NCBI RefSeq assembly: GCF_022968135.1
Contig: NZ_JALJRA010000008.1
Coordinates: forward strand, 1-64,000
Length of the DNA: 64,000 bases
From: Pseudorhizobium tarimense
GTDB taxonomy: Bacteria > Pseudomonadota > Alphaproteobacteria > Rhizobiales > Rhizobiaceae
Direction: 5' to 3'
In this document: positions 19,810-29,255 of the stretch, piece by piece
How the letters are laid out: each line of letters begins with the position of its first letter
How positions within the stretch are numbered: the stretch's first letter is position 1
Notes under the pieces: generated by a model
Told to the model about the DNA's origin: nothing
Databases searched by the model: none
What the model saw: the letters and a program-made list of their open reading frames with translations, nothing else
Program-made: the position numbers and the translations under genes

Positions 19810-21015
19810 TCAAGTCATACGCAATACGCGCTTGCCGGGGAGGAAAACCGTCAGCATGCCCAATGCCGGTAGGAAGGCGCAGATGGTGTAGACCGTCGAA
19901 ATACCGTGCCGGTCTGCCAGCACGCCGAGCACTGCTGCGGCTATCCCACCCATCCCGAAGGCAAAGCCAAAAAAGATCCCGGCGATCATCCCGACACGCC
20001 CCGGCACCAGTTCCTGCGCCATCACAACGATCGCGGGGAAGGACGACGCGATGATGAAGCCGACCAACGCCGAAAGCGCAATGGTCATCGGAAGATTGGC
20101 GAACGGCATGGCCAGTGTGAAGGGAAGCGCTCCGAGCACAGAGAACCAGATGACGACCTTCGAGCCGAACCGGTCGCCTATCGGCCCACCGACGACGGTC
20201 CCGAGCGCACTGGCACCAAGGAAGACGAACAGCAGCAACTGCGACTGCTGGACCGAGACGCCGAAGCGCTCGATGACGAAGAAGGTGTAATAGCTGCCGA
20301 TGCTCGCCATGTAGACGTTCTTCGAGAAAGTCAGGATAACGAGGACAAGGAGCGCAACGGCGACGGTGCGGCGCGGCAGCGAATGGACGTGGACCTTTTT
20401 CATCTTGCCGAGGTTTGCGGCCATGTGCGCCTTGTACCAACCTGCCACGCGGCCGAGCACGATGATCCCCAGGATGGCGGCCAGGCAGAACCAGGCGACG
20501 CTCCCCTGTCCCTTTGGCACAATGATGAAGGCGGCAAGCAAAGGCCCGATAGCGGTGCCGACATTGCCGCCAACCTGGAAGACCGACTGCGCCAGACCGT
20601 ACTTTCCGCCGGAGGCCAGACGGGCGACGCGCGACGACTCCGGGTGGAAGATGGCAGAGCCGACGCCGACGAGCGAAGCCGCGAGAACCAGCATGTTGTA
20701 GTCATGCGCGGTCGACAGCAGCACCAGGCCGATCAATGTCGAGGTCATGCCCACGGGCAAGGAATACGGGAAAGGCTTCTTGTCCGTGACGATCCCCACG
20801 ACCGGCTGCAGCAGGGACGCGGTGCACTGGAAGGCGAGCGTCAGCAAGCCGATCTGCCAGAAGTCGAGATTGTAGTCTCTCTTCAGCATTGGATAGATCG
20901 CCGCGATCATCGACTGCATGATGTCGTTCAGCATGTGGCTGAAGCTCACTGCGAGGATTATCGGCAGGACTGTAACTTCCACCGGGACCGCGGGTTTGAT
21001 CACTGCATCGGCCAT
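19810..21015 (-). CDS. MFS transporter, fosmidomycin-resistance (Fsr) type
   Basis: A 401-residue major facilitator superfamily transporter with 12 predicted helices, closest in pattern to Fsr, which exports the antibiotic fosmidomycin when overexpressed. The N-terminal FSHMLNDIMQSMIAAIYPMLK and the SSRVARLASGGKYGLAQSVFQVGGNVGTAIGP region are typical of the group. Start is the ATG at 21015 with GGAGAG ahead; an extension to 21090 is unlikely. It lies 77 bp upstream of the zinc peptidase gene on the same strand. The natural substrate is not known. Confidence 0.88.
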   Translation of the reverse strand: MADAVIKPAVPVEVTVLPIILAVSFSHMLNDIMQSMIAAIYPMLKRDYNLDFWQIGLLTLAFQCTASLLQPVVGIVTDKKPFPYSLPVGMTSTLIGLVLLSTAHDYNMLVLAASLVGVGSAIFHPESSRVARLASGGKYGLAQSVFQVGGNVGTAIGPLLAAFIIVPKGQGSVAWFCLAAILGIIVLGRVAGWYKAHMAANLGKMKKVHVHSLPRRTVAVALLVLVILTFSKNVYMASIGSYYTFFVIERFGVSVQQSQLLLFVFLGASALGTVVGGPIGDRFGSKVVIWFSVLGALPFTLAMPFANLPMTIALSALVGFIIASSFPAIVVMAQELVPGRVGMIAGIFFGFAFGMGGIAAAVLGVLADRHGISTVYTICAFLPALGMLTVFLPGKRVLRMT

Positions 21016-21181
21016 CGCACTCTCCGCACCGCGCCTGCTTTCTACGTCAGAACGCGGCATACGCCTGACTAACGGGCGCGTCCATGCCATTAGCGCGTCT
21101 TCCGGTACGCAGAGGGTTCCCTCAGCTGAGGTAACTGGAGGTCCCTGCGAACCCGTCTTTTTCCTGTCGATTTGAGGAATT

Positions 21182-21226
21182 ATGGGGTTTCGCTCCGCAC
21201 GACAAACGCCTATAAGCCGCGTCTAG
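21182..21226 (+). CDS. possible carB leader peptide (14 aa, Arg-containing)
   Basis: A 14-codon frame, ATG at 21182 to TAG at 21226, encodes MGFRSARQTPISRV with three arginines. TTGAGGAAT just upstream is a credible ribosome site. It ends 25 bases before the hairpin at 21251. Arg codons would make sense for control of an arginine-pathway gene. However, a CTATAA at 21210 could be a -10 element placing the transcript start inside this frame, which would rule it out. Confidence 0.25.
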   Translation: MGFRSARQTPISRV

Positions 21227-21250
21227 CCTCAAAAGACCATGCTCATGCGC

Positions 21251-21284
21251 CCGGCCGGTGAACCTTCCACCTTGGCCGGTTTTT
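21251..21284 (+). terminator. terminator-like hairpin in the carB leader (candidate attenuator)
   Basis: CCGGCCGGTG pairs with CACC-TT-GGCCGG (10 base pairs with a 2-base bulge), followed directly by five T. This is a complete intrinsic terminator only 27 bases before the carB start codon, in a place where a terminator would silence carB. Control by attenuation is the natural reading. Confidence 0.6.
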
Positions 21285-21310
21285 CGCGCCACAAGAAACG
21301 GAAAGAAGCT

Positions 21311-24300
21311 ATGCCCAAGCGCCAAGATATCAAATCGATCCTCATCATCGGCGCGGGTCCGATCGTCATCGGCCAGGCATGCGAATTCGACTATTCCGGC
21401 ACCCAGGCCTGCAAGGCGCTGCGCGAGGAAGGCTACCGGGTGATCCTGGTCAACTCTAACCCGGCAACGATCATGACCGACCCGGGTCTCGCCGATGCGA
21501 CCTATGTCGAGCCGATCACACCCGAAGTCGTCGCCAAGATCATCGCCAAGGAACGTCCGGACGCGCTGCTTCCGACCATGGGCGGCCAGACAGCCCTCAA
21601 CACAGCCCTTTCCCTGAAGCGCATGGGCGTGCTCGACCGCTACAAGGTGGAGATGATTGGCGCAAAGCCGGAGGCGATAGACAAGGCCGAAGACCGTGCC
21701 CTCTTCCGTGAGGCGATGGCGAAGATCGGGCTCGAAACGCCGAAGTCGATGCTGGCCAACGCTACCGAAATCAAGGAGCAGGACCGCAACGCCCATGAGG
21801 CGGAGCGGGTCAAGCTGCGCTCCAGCCTGTCCGGCGATGCACTCGACAAGGCGCTCGACGAACTAGAAAATCAGTGGAACCTCGGTGAGACCGACCGCAA
21901 GCAGCGCTACATGGCGCATGCGATGGCAGTTGCCGCTCAGGCGCTCGATCATGTCGGCCTGCCAGCGATTATCCGCCCCTCCTTTACGCTTGGCGGTACC
22001 GGCGGCGGCATCGCCTATAACCGGTCGGAGTTCTTCGAGATCATCTCCGGCGGCCTCGATGCCTCCCCCACCACCGAAGTGCTGATTGAAGAATCGGTGC
22101 TTGGATGGAAGGAATTCGAGATGGAGGTGATCCGCGACAAGGCGGACAACTGCATCATCATCTGCTCGATCGAAAACATCGACCCAATGGGCGTCCATAC
22201 GGGCGATTCCATCACTGTCGCGCCGGCGCTGACGCTGACCGACAAGGAATACCAGATCATGCGCAACGCCTCGATCGCGGTTCTGCGCGAGATCGGCGTC
22301 GAGACCGGCGGCTCAAACGTGCAGTTCGCCGTCAACCCGAGGGACGGCCGCCTCGTCGTCATCGAGATGAACCCGCGTGTCTCGCGCTCCTCCGCGCTCG
22401 CCTCCAAGGCCACCGGCTTTCCGATCGCAAAGGTCGCCGCCAAGCTTGCCGTCGGGTACACGTTGGACGAGCTGGAAAACGACATCACCGGCGGTGCGAC
22501 TCCCGCTTCCTTCGAGCCGTCGATCGACTACGTCGTCACCAAGATCCCGCGCTTTGCCTTCGAAAAGTTCCCCGGTGCGGAGCCGACGCTGACCACCGCC
22601 ATGAAGTCGGTTGGCGAAGTCATGGCGATCGGTCGCACCTTCGCCGAGTCGCTGCAGAAGGCGCTGCGCGGTCTGGAGACCGGCCTCACGGGCCTCGACG
22701 AGATCGAGATCCCGGGCCTCGAGGATGGTGAGAACGCCAATAATGCCATCCGCGCCGCGATCGGCACGCCGACGCCGGACCGTCTGCGCATGGTCGTGCA
22801 GGCCTTGCGCATGGGGATGTCAGAAGCCGACGTCCACGAAGGCTGCAAGATCGATCCCTGGTTCATCAGCCAGTTCAAGGCGATCGCCGACATGGAAGCG
22901 CGTGTACGCGAGCATGGCCTGCCGACTGATGCGGAAAACCTACGCATGCTGAAGGCCATGGGCTTCTCGGATGCCCGCCTTGCCAGCCTTTCCGGCAAGC
23001 GTCCGAAGGAAGTTGCCGGACTCCGTAACGGTCTGAACGTGCGCCCGGTCTTCAAGCGCATCGACACCTGCGCCGCCGAGTTCGCCTCGCCGACCGCCTA
23101 TATGTACTCCACCTACGAAACGCCTTTCGTCGGTTCGCTCCATTCCGAAGCCCAGGTCTCCGACCGCAAGAAGGTGGTCATCCTCGGCGGCGGTCCAAAC
23201 CGCATTGGCCAGGGCATCGAGTTCGACTACTGCTGCTGCCATGCCGCTTTCGCTTTGAAGGATGCCGGGTTCGAAGCGATCATGATCAACTGCAACCCGG
23301 AAACGGTCTCGACCGACTACGATACCTCCGATCGTCTGTATTTCGAGCCGCTGACGGCGGAAGACGTGATCGAAATCCTGCGTGCCGAGCAGGAGAAGGG
23401 CGAGGTCGTCGGCGTTATCGTCCAGTTCGGCGGCCAGACGCCGCTGAAGCTCGCAGAAGCGCTGGAAAAGAACGGCATCCCGATCCTCGGCACGGCACCG
23501 GACGCGATCGACCTCGCGGAAGACCGCGACCGCTTCCAGAAGCTCCTGATGAAGCTCGATCTCATGCAGCCGAACAACGGTATCGCCTATTCGGTCGAGC
23601 AAGCGCGCCTCGTGGCGGCCGAGATCGGTTTCCCGCTGGTCGTGCGCCCGTCCTACGTTCTGGGTGGCCGCGCCATGCAGATCATCCACTCTGAGTCCAT
23701 GCTGCAGACCTACCTGCTCGACACGGTACCCGGCCTCGTTCCGGAAGACATCAAGCAGCGCTACCCGAACGACAAGACGGGCCAGATCAACACCCTGCTC
23801 GGCAAGAATCCGCTGCTTTTCGACAGCTACCTGACCAACGCCGTGGAAGTGGATGTCGATGCGCTGTGTGACGGCGAGAGCGTCTTCGTCTCCGGCATCA
23901 TGGAGCATATCGAGGAAGCCGGCATCCACTCGGGCGATAGCGCCTGCTCGCTGCCGGTCCGTTCGCTGTCGAAGGAGACGGTGGACGAGCTGGAGCGCCA
24001 GACAACGGCGCTTGCCAAGGCGCTCAATGTCGGCGGCCTGATGAACGTCCAGTACGCCATCAAGGACGGCACGATCTACGTTCTGGAGGTCAACCCGCGG
24101 GCGTCGCGCACCGTGCCTTTCGTCGCCAAGACCATTGGGGCGCCGATCGCCAAGATCGCCGCCCGCATCATGGTCGGTGAAAAGCTGGACGCAGCGATCG
24201 GCGCCTATGGCGAGAAGCCCGACCCGCGCAACCTGAAGCACATCGCCGTCAAGGAAGCCGTCTTCCCGTTCGCCCGCTTCCCCGGCGTCGACATCCTGCT

Positions 24301-24796
24301 CGGGCCGGAAATGCGCTCCACGGGTGAGGTCATCGGACTAGACACCGATTTCGCACTCGCCTTCGCCAAGAGCCAGCTCGGCGCCGGCGTCGAACTGCCG
24401 CGTGAAGGCACGGTGTTCGTTTCGGTTCGCGACGAGGACAAGAGCCGGGTCCTGCCGGCCATCCGCATCTTGACGGAGATCGGCTTCAAGGTCTTGGCGA
24501 CCGGCGGCACCTGCCGCTTCCTTGCCGAGAAGGGTATCACCGCCACCAAGATCAACAAGGTCCTGGAAGGCCGTCCGCATATCGAGGACGCGATCCGCAA
24601 CCGGCAGGTCCAGCTCGTCATCAACACGACGGACGGCAACAAGGCGATCTCAGACTCCAAGTCGCTACGCCGGGCCACGCTGATGCAGAAGGTGCCCTAC
24701 TACACCACCATGGCCGGTGCCGAAGCAGCTGCCTTGGCGATCCGGGCCCTGAAGGCCGGCAACCTCGAGGTTCGCCCGCTGCAGAGCTACTTCTAA
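21311..24796 (+). CDS. carbamoyl-phosphate synthase large subunit CarB
   Basis: The 1161-residue synthetase subunit that joins bicarbonate, ammonia and two ATP into carbamoyl phosphate. The two homologous ATP-grasp halves are evident: the first begins [22 protein letters not shown], the second (about residue 620) [22 protein letters not shown]. Each carries the VRPSYVLGG or IRPSFTLGG loop and an [16 protein letters not shown] metal site. The C-terminal MGS-like allosteric domain ends at QSYF. Length matches the family. The ATG at 21311 follows GGAAAGAAG. Its leader contains a terminator-like hairpin. Partner CarA is encoded about 4 kb upstream. Confidence 0.98.
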   Translation: MPKRQDIKSILIIGAGPIVIGQACEFDYSGTQACKALREEGYRVILVNSNPATIMTDPGLADATYVEPITPEVVAKIIAKERPDALLPTMGGQTALNTALSLKRMGVLDRYKVEMIGAKPEAIDKAEDRALFREAMAKIGLETPKSMLANATEIKEQDRNAHEAERVKLRSSLSGDALDKALDELENQWNLGETDRKQRYMAHAMAVAAQALDHVGLPAIIRPSFTLGGTGGGIAYNRSEFFEIISGGLDASPTTEVLIEESVLGWKEFEMEVIRDKADNCIIICSIENIDPMGVHTGDSITVAPALTLTDKEYQIMRNASIAVLREIGVETGGSNVQFAVNPRDGRLVVIEMNPRVSRSSALASKATGFPIAKVAAKLAVGYTLDELENDITGGATPASFEPSIDYVVTKIPRFAFEKFPGAEPTLTTAMKSVGEVMAIGRTFAESLQKALRGLETGLTGLDEIEIPGLEDGENANNAIRAAIGTPTPDRLRMVVQALRMGMSEADVHEGCKIDPWFISQFKAIADMEARVREHGLPTDAENLRMLKAMGFSDARLASLSGKRPKEVAGLRNGLNVRPVFKRIDTCAAEFASPTAYMYSTYETPFVGSLHSEAQVSDRKKVVILGGGPNRIGQGIEFDYCCCHAAFALKDAGFEAIMINCNPETVSTDYDTSDRLYFEPLTAEDVIEILRAEQEKGEVVGVIVQFGGQTPLKLAEALEKNGIPILGTAPDAIDLAEDRDRFQKLLMKLDLMQPNNGIAYSVEQARLVAAEIGFPLVVRPSYVLGGRAMQIIHSESMLQTYLLDTVPGLVPEDIKQRYPNDKTGQINTLLGKNPLLFDSYLTNAVEVDVDALCDGESVFVSGIMEHIEEAGIHSGDSACSLPVRSLSKETVDELERQTTALAKALNVGGLMNVQYAIKDGTIYVLEVNPRASRTVPFVAKTIGAPIAKIAARIMVGEKLDAAIGAYGEKPDPRNLKHIAVKEAVFPFARFPGVDILLGPEMRSTGEVIGLDTDFALAFAKSQLGAGVELPREGTVFVSVRDEDKSRVLPAIRILTEIGFKVLATGGTCRFLAEKGITATKINKVLEGRPHIEDAIRNRQVQLVINTTDGNKAISDSKSLRRATLMQKVPYYTTMAGAEAAALAIRALKAGNLEVRPLQSYF

Positions 24797-24814
24797 GGGT
24801 CCTAAGTCGCGAGA

Positions 24815-24845
24815 CCGGTCAGCTGCTGTTGACCGGATTCTTTTT
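24815..24845 (+). terminator. carB terminator
   Basis: CCGGTCA and TGACCGG form a 7-bp stem with an 8-base loop, followed by ATTCTTTTT. It lies 19 bp after the carB stop. Confidence 0.8.
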
Positions 24846-24854
24846 CTGCTTTAT

Positions 24855-24886
24855 TTAGCTAAAAAGTTAATTAACTAAATAGCTAA
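24855..24886. promoter_or_regulatory. 32-bp palindromic operator upstream of the ArsR gene
   Basis: An AT-rich, almost perfect palindrome centred at 24870/24871: outer arms TTAGCTA/TAGCTAA and core AGTTAATTAACT, with only three mismatched pairs between them. It ends two bases before the ATG of the ArsR-type gene, so it overlaps any promoter there. It is the likely autorepression site of that regulator. Confidence 0.75.
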
Positions 24887-24888
24887 CC

Positions 24889-25230
24889 ATGACTGATCAG
24901 CTTTCGCAGACATTCGCTGCCCTCGCCGACCCCACCCGCCGCGCCATCCTTGCGCGGCTGGCGAAGGGAGAGGCAACGGTGAACGAACTTGCCCAGCCCT
25001 TCCACATGAGCCTACCCGCCGTCTCCAAACATCTGAAGGTTCTGGAGAAGGCGAAGCTGATCTCGCGTGGCCGCACCGCCCAATGGCGACCCTGCAGGCT
25101 GGAGCCTGAAGCCCTGAAGACCATCGACGGCTGGCTCGGCGACTACCGCTCGCTCTGGGAGCACCGCCTCGACCGGCTCGAGGATTACCTCGCGACACTG
25201 AAGACGGAAGAGGAGGAAGAGCAAAAATGA
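24889..25230 (+). CDS. ArsR family (metalloregulator-like) transcriptional regulator
   Basis: A 113-residue winged helix-turn-helix protein. The recognition region reads AQPFHMSLPAVSKHLKVLEKAKLISRG. No ArsR-type Cys metal site (CVC) is present, and the regulator heads an operon of SRPBCC proteins, an arrangement common for non-metal ArsR members. No ribosome site precedes the ATG at 24889; the palindrome abuts it, so the mRNA may be leaderless. The stop overlaps the next start by 4 bases (ATGA). It probably represses its own operon through the operator at 24855-24886. Confidence 0.88.
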   Translation: MTDQLSQTFAALADPTRRAILARLAKGEATVNELAQPFHMSLPAVSKHLKVLEKAKLISRGRTAQWRPCRLEPEALKTIDGWLGDYRSLWEHRLDRLEDYLATLKTEEEEEQK

Positions 25231-25673
25231 GCGAGAAGATGGAAATCCTCAACGACCGCCTGTTCGAGGTCGGCCCGTCCACCCTCTTCGGCGCCTTCGC
25301 CGATCCGGAGAAGCTGACGCAATGGTGGGGTCCGCATGGCTTCGCCAACAGGATCGACCGGTTTGACTTTCGCCCTGGCGGTGACTGGCACATTACCATG
25401 ACCGCGTCCGACGGCACCGACTTCGACAACCGCTCGACCTTCCAGGAGATCGTCCCTTCCGAGCGGATCGTCTTCCTGCACCACCTCCCCATGCACGTCT
25501 ATACGATGGAGATGCGGTTCGTGGCCGAAGGGGGCGGCACCCGCCTTCACTGGCGCATGCTCTTCGAACCAACCGCAGAGAACCTGCAACTCAAGAAGTT
25601 CATTGCCGCCGCCAATGAGCAGAATTTCGACCGCCTTGAAGCCCTCCTCCAACAGCTGAACGAAGGACGCTGA
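25227..25673 (+). CDS. SRPBCC (AHSA1-like) domain protein 1
   Basis: A 148-residue single-domain protein of the SRPBCC superfamily (START/Bet v1-like hydrophobic-pocket fold), subgroup AHSA1-like. Family signatures are LTQWWGPHGF near residues 32-41 and FDFRPGGDWHITM. Such proteins often bind a hydrophobic ligand; no enzymatic activity can be assigned. It is translationally coupled to the upstream ArsR gene (4-base overlap) and is followed after one base by a second SRPBCC gene, so the three form one operon. Confidence 0.87.
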   Translation: MSEKMEILNDRLFEVGPSTLFGAFADPEKLTQWWGPHGFANRIDRFDFRPGGDWHITMTASDGTDFDNRSTFQEIVPSERIVFLHHLPMHVYTMEMRFVAEGGGTRLHWRMLFEPTAENLQLKKFIAAANEQNFDRLEALLQQLNEGR

Positions 25674-25674
25674 C

Positions 25675-26142
25675 ATGATGACAGGACAAGACAGTAACCG
25701 GATCATCTCAGTTAACCGCCTCATCTCGGCGCCTCCGGAGCTCGTCTTCAAGATGCTGACCGCGGCCCGGCACCTGGACAAATGGTGGGGGCCGGACGGT
25801 TTCGTCACCGAGACGCATGGGATGGACTTCTCCGTCGGCGGGCTCTGGCGCTACACGATGCACGGCCCCGACAAGGACTGGCCGAACTGGATCCGCTACA
25901 AGGAAATTAGCCCGCCCAACCGGATTGCCTACGATCATGGCGCCGAAGTTGGCGAACCGGCCTGGTTCGAAGGCGCCATCACGCTTGAGGCTGAAGGCGA
26001 TGCCACCCGGATCACCATCACCCTCACCTTCGCGACCGCAGAAGCGCGCGAGGCAACGGTGAAGCACGGTGCAGTCGAGGGCGGCAAGCAGACACTGGCG
26101 CGGCTCGATGCCTATGTCACGGCCCCGCTGACGCAGGCCTGA
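25675..26142 (+). CDS. SRPBCC (AHSA1-like) domain protein 2
   Basis: A 155-residue relative of the preceding protein, with the same LDKWWGPDGFVTET and FSVGGLWRYTM signatures, so the pair arose by duplication or forms a heteromer. Its role is unknown. Two adjacent ATG codons (25675 and 25678) are possible starts; the preceding stop ends at 25673, so translation is likely coupled. It ends the ArsR-led operon. The next gene, a drug-type exporter, begins 87 bp downstream with its own ribosome site and could share the transcript. Confidence 0.87.
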   Translation: MMTGQDSNRIISVNRLISAPPELVFKMLTAARHLDKWWGPDGFVTETHGMDFSVGGLWRYTMHGPDKDWPNWIRYKEISPPNRIAYDHGAEVGEPAWFEGAITLEAEGDATRITITLTFATAEAREATVKHGAVEGGKQTLARLDAYVTAPLTQA

Positions 26143-26228
26143 CGGTCGGCCTTTTGCGCGGCTCAAATTGGCTCTTGTCAAGTGCCACAACTTGAGGAAC
26201 TCTCCGCCCGATCTCCGGGAGAACAATC

Positions 26229-27773
26229 ATGGCGGCGATCGTGCAAGTGCCTGGACCTGCAGGCAGGCGGGAATGGGTCGGCCTGTCCGTCCTGTCGATT
26301 GCCTGTCTGATTTATTCCATGGATCTATCGGTGCTATTTCTCGCTGTGCCGGCGATCGTAGCGGATCTCGATCCGTCGGCCGCGCAACTCCTGTGGATCA
26401 ACGATATCTACGGCTTCATGGTTGCAGGCTTCCTGATGACCATGGGAACGCTTGGAGACCGCATCGGCCGCCGCCGAGTGCTGCTCATCGGAGCCTTTGC
26501 ATTCGGCGTCGCCTCGGCCTTCGCCGCGTTCTCGCAGACAGCCGGTCAACTGATACTGTCCAGGGCCCTATTGGGCATCGCCGGAGCAACAATTGCCCCC
26601 TCCACTCTCTCCCTGATCGTCAATCTCTTCCGCGACGAAGCCGAGCGGAACAGGGCGATTGGCATCTGGGGCACAGCCTTCGCGCTGGGCGGCCTTGTTG
26701 GCCCATTGATTGGCGGACTGCTGCTGCAGTACTTCCACTGGGGCGCAGTCTTCCTGATCAACATCCCCGTCATGATGGTGCTTCTCGCCGTCGCACCCTT
26801 CCTCTTGCCGGAATACAAGAGCGACGACAGCGGTCGCCTCGATCTCGTGAGCGTGGTGCTCTCCCTCGCCACGGTTCTGCCGGTCATCTACGGCATCAAG
26901 CACATGGCCGCCGACGGGTTCCAAGTGATCCAGTTACTCTACATCGCCGTGGGTCTTGCCGTTGGCACCGCCTTTATCCGGCGCCAGAAGCGGCTTTCCG
27001 ACCCGTTGATCGATCTCGCCCTGTTCAAGAACCCGGCCTTCAACGCTTCGCTGCTGGTCAACCTCGCCGGTATCTTCTTTGTCTTCGGCGTCTTCCTCTT
27101 CCAGAACCTCTTCCTGCAACTCGTGCTTGGGCTCACGCCCCTGAAGGCCGCGCTCTGGTCGGCGCCATCCGCTCTCGTCTTCACAATCATGTCCTTGCAG
27201 GCCCACCGCTTCACCAACCACTTCGGTCCGATCAGGACAGTGCTCGGAGGACTGGTGGTCAATGCCGTCGGCACAGCAGCCATGGCGGTGGCCGCCTATT
27301 CGGAAAGCCTGGTCGGCATCCTCGGCTCCAGCATGATCATCGGCCTCGGCTTCGTTCCCGTCATCCTCACGACGACCGGCCTCATCGTCGGAACCGCTCC
27401 GCCGGAACGGGCAGGCTCGGCCTCGGCGATCTCCGAGACAAGCGCCGAATTCGGTGGCGCCCTGGGTGTCGCGCTCCTCGGCAGCCTGGCCGCGCTCATC
27501 TATCGAACCACAATGAGCGGCACCGATTTGAGAGGCCTCAGCCCGGAGCAGGCGGAAGCGGTGTCAGCGACACTCGCCGGTGCGGTGGAGACGGCCCAGG
27601 GGCTACCGTTCACCGCTTCGGCAGTGTGGCTGCCGGCTGCGAAGAGCGGGTTTGCACTAGGCTTCGCAATCTGCTGCATCGTCGCGACGTTGACGCTGCT
27701 TCTTCTCGCCGCGATCGCCCGCCGCGTCTATGCTGCGGCTCACATCGACGAGAGCAAGTTGGCATCCCACTGA
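26229..27773 (+). CDS. MFS transporter, DHA2 (14-helix) drug-export type
   Basis: A 514-residue inner-membrane exporter with about 14 hydrophobic helices, of the drug:H+ antiporter-2 group (SmvA/QacA-like). Motif A variant GDRIGRRRVLLIGAFAFG is visible near residues 77-94, and the antiporter motif region ALLGIAGATIAPSTLSLI follows. Start ATG at 26229 follows GGGAGAAC. It lies downstream of the ArsR-SRPBCC operon, so it could be part of that response, but this is not shown. Substrates of the group are quaternary ammonium and other cationic drugs. It converges with the UdgX gene (21 bp between stops). Confidence 0.9.
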   Translation: MAAIVQVPGPAGRREWVGLSVLSIACLIYSMDLSVLFLAVPAIVADLDPSAAQLLWINDIYGFMVAGFLMTMGTLGDRIGRRRVLLIGAFAFGVASAFAAFSQTAGQLILSRALLGIAGATIAPSTLSLIVNLFRDEAERNRAIGIWGTAFALGGLVGPLIGGLLLQYFHWGAVFLINIPVMMVLLAVAPFLLPEYKSDDSGRLDLVSVVLSLATVLPVIYGIKHMAADGFQVIQLLYIAVGLAVGTAFIRRQKRLSDPLIDLALFKNPAFNASLLVNLAGIFFVFGVFLFQNLFLQLVLGLTPLKAALWSAPSALVFTIMSLQAHRFTNHFGPIRTVLGGLVVNAVGTAAMAVAAYSESLVGILGSSMIIGLGFVPVILTTTGLIVGTAPPERAGSASAISETSAEFGGALGVALLGSLAALIYRTTMSGTDLRGLSPEQAEAVSATLAGAVETAQGLPFTASAVWLPAAKSGFALGFAICCIVATLTLLLLAAIARRVYAAAHIDESKLASH

Positions 27774-27794
27774 ACCAGACGCGGTTCAACCGGT

Positions 27795-29255
27795 TCATGC
27801 AAAGCCTGCGGCAAGCCTGTGGACCGACTCCAAATCCTCGCGAAACCGCATCAGTTCTTTTGCCTTTAGTTCGGGATCCGGGATGCGCAGCAGGTAGGAG
27901 GGATGGACGGTTACGAAGAGGATCTGCCCATCCTCCATGGTCAGTGGTTTGCTTCGCACATCCGCGAGCTTCTGCTTTTCGTCCGTCAACGCGAAGAAGG
28001 CTGTCGCTCCCATGGCGATGATCAGCTTCGGCTTGACGTAGTCGAGCTCCTGCTTCAGCCACCAGCGACATTGCTGGATTTCGCCATGGTTCGGCTTCTG
28101 GTGGATGCGACGCTTGCCGCGGGCCTCGTACTTGAAGTGCTTGACTGCATTGGTGACGTAGAGCGAGCGGCGATCCATTCCGACCTCGCGCAGCACATCA
28201 TTGAAGACCTGTCCTGCCGGGCCGACGAACGGCTTGCCGGCAAGATCCTCCTGGTCGCCGGGCTGCTCCCCGACCACCATCACCCTAGCCTGCTCCGGCC
28301 CCTGCCCGAAGACTGTCTGCGTCGCCATGCAGTGAAGCGTGCAGCGGGTGCAGTGTCGCGCCTCCTGCCTCACAGCCTCGAGTGTTCCCGCAGGAGCAGT
28401 ATCCACAGGTGGCGCATTTGCTGCCGCCTCCTGCAGCCGATGGTGGAATGGAAGCGGTTCGCTTGCCGCCCTAGCCGCCATCTCCAGCACGCTTCGCTCG
28501 GCATTGGCGATCAGACCGGGAATGAGCTCCGCCTCCGGCAAATTCTTCCAGTACTTCTTCGGCATCTCGGCCGTCATCGCCTTAACCTTCAAGCGCGCCG
28601 GATTGAATATGGAGGCGTAATAGGTCCGCCACAGATCATCCGTCTTGTCTTTAAGGTCCGGCTTCTCCGCCGGCTCCGTGCTCGTGAGCAAAGTCTCGCC
28701 ATCCCAGGAGGCAGATCCCTGGGGCGTCGCGATCAACCAGTCCATGTCGTTGAACCGGCGTTGGAAGAACGGAGCCACGCGCTCAACGATGAAATGGTCG
28801 GGCTCGAACCACGCGATGAACCTGCGGCGCCCCGCCGTATCCGTCGGCAGCGGCGATTCCTTGAAGCGCACAAACGCCGTCATCTTGTGATAGTCGCGCC
28901 CGACCGATTTCGCCATCTGCCGTGCCTCGACCACATCGGCATCGGCGGCCATGGCAAGGGTGTTCCGGTCGCGCGCAAGGCGAACCAGCAGCCGGTAGAG
29001 CAGCGAGAACCGCCGCGGATCGCTATGGCAGACGACCGCGCCTGCCAGCTTGAGGAAATCGGGCGGCACTGAAACGGCTTTGCGCTGCGCACCTGGGCGC
29101 GGCAGATTTTTCGGCACATCAGCAAAGAGTCCGCCTGCCGCGTCCGGCGTCTGCCACACAACCTCACCCGGCTCCACGCCGGCCTGGAGAAGCATGCGCG
29201 CGGCATCTCGCCACTCGCAAAGATCACCCCTGCCCTCCAGCGTGACCGTGTACAT
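27795..29255 (-). CDS. UdgX uracil-DNA glycosylase with N-terminal DUF4130-type domain
   Basis: A 486-residue fusion. Residues ~1-250 match the domain linked to radical-SAM partners (DUF4130, TIGR03915-type). Residues ~290-486 are UdgX, a family-4-like uracil-DNA glycosylase that stays covalently bound to the abasic site. Visible are the Fe-S cysteines C302, C305 and probably C309 and C396, motif A GEQPGDQED (329-337), the KRRIHQKP insert whose His385 forms the covalent link in Mycobacterium UdgX, and HPS (451-453). The ATG at 29255 overlaps the TGA of the upstream radical-SAM gene, so translation is coupled. The long frame upstream is antisense or spurious. SOS control is likely through the operon's LexA box. 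Confidence 0.93.
   Translation of the reverse strand: MYTVTLEGRGDLCEWRDAARMLLQAGVEPGEVVWQTPDAAGGLFADVPKNLPRPGAQRKAVSVPPDFLKLAGAVVCHSDPRRFSLLYRLLVRLARDRNTLAMAADADVVEARQMAKSVGRDYHKMTAFVRFKESPLPTDTAGRRRFIAWFEPDHFIVERVAPFFQRRFNDMDWLIATPQGSASWDGETLLTSTEPAEKPDLKDKTDDLWRTYYASIFNPARLKVKAMTAEMPKKYWKNLPEAELIPGLIANAERSVLEMAARAASEPLPFHHRLQEAAANAPPVDTAPAGTLEAVRQEARHCTRCTLHCMATQTVFGQGPEQARVMVVGEQPGDQEDLAGKPFVGPAGQVFNDVLREVGMDRRSLYVTNAVKHFKYEARGKRRIHQKPNHGEIQQCRWWLKQELDYVKPKLIIAMGATAFFALTDEKQKLADVRSKPLTMEDGQILFVTVHPSYLLRIPDPELKAKELMRFREDLESVHRLAAGFA

Noticed and set aside
22940..24241. A 433-codon minus-strand frame opposite carB
   Set aside because: Antisense shadow of a highly conserved gene; its sequence has no family match I recognise.
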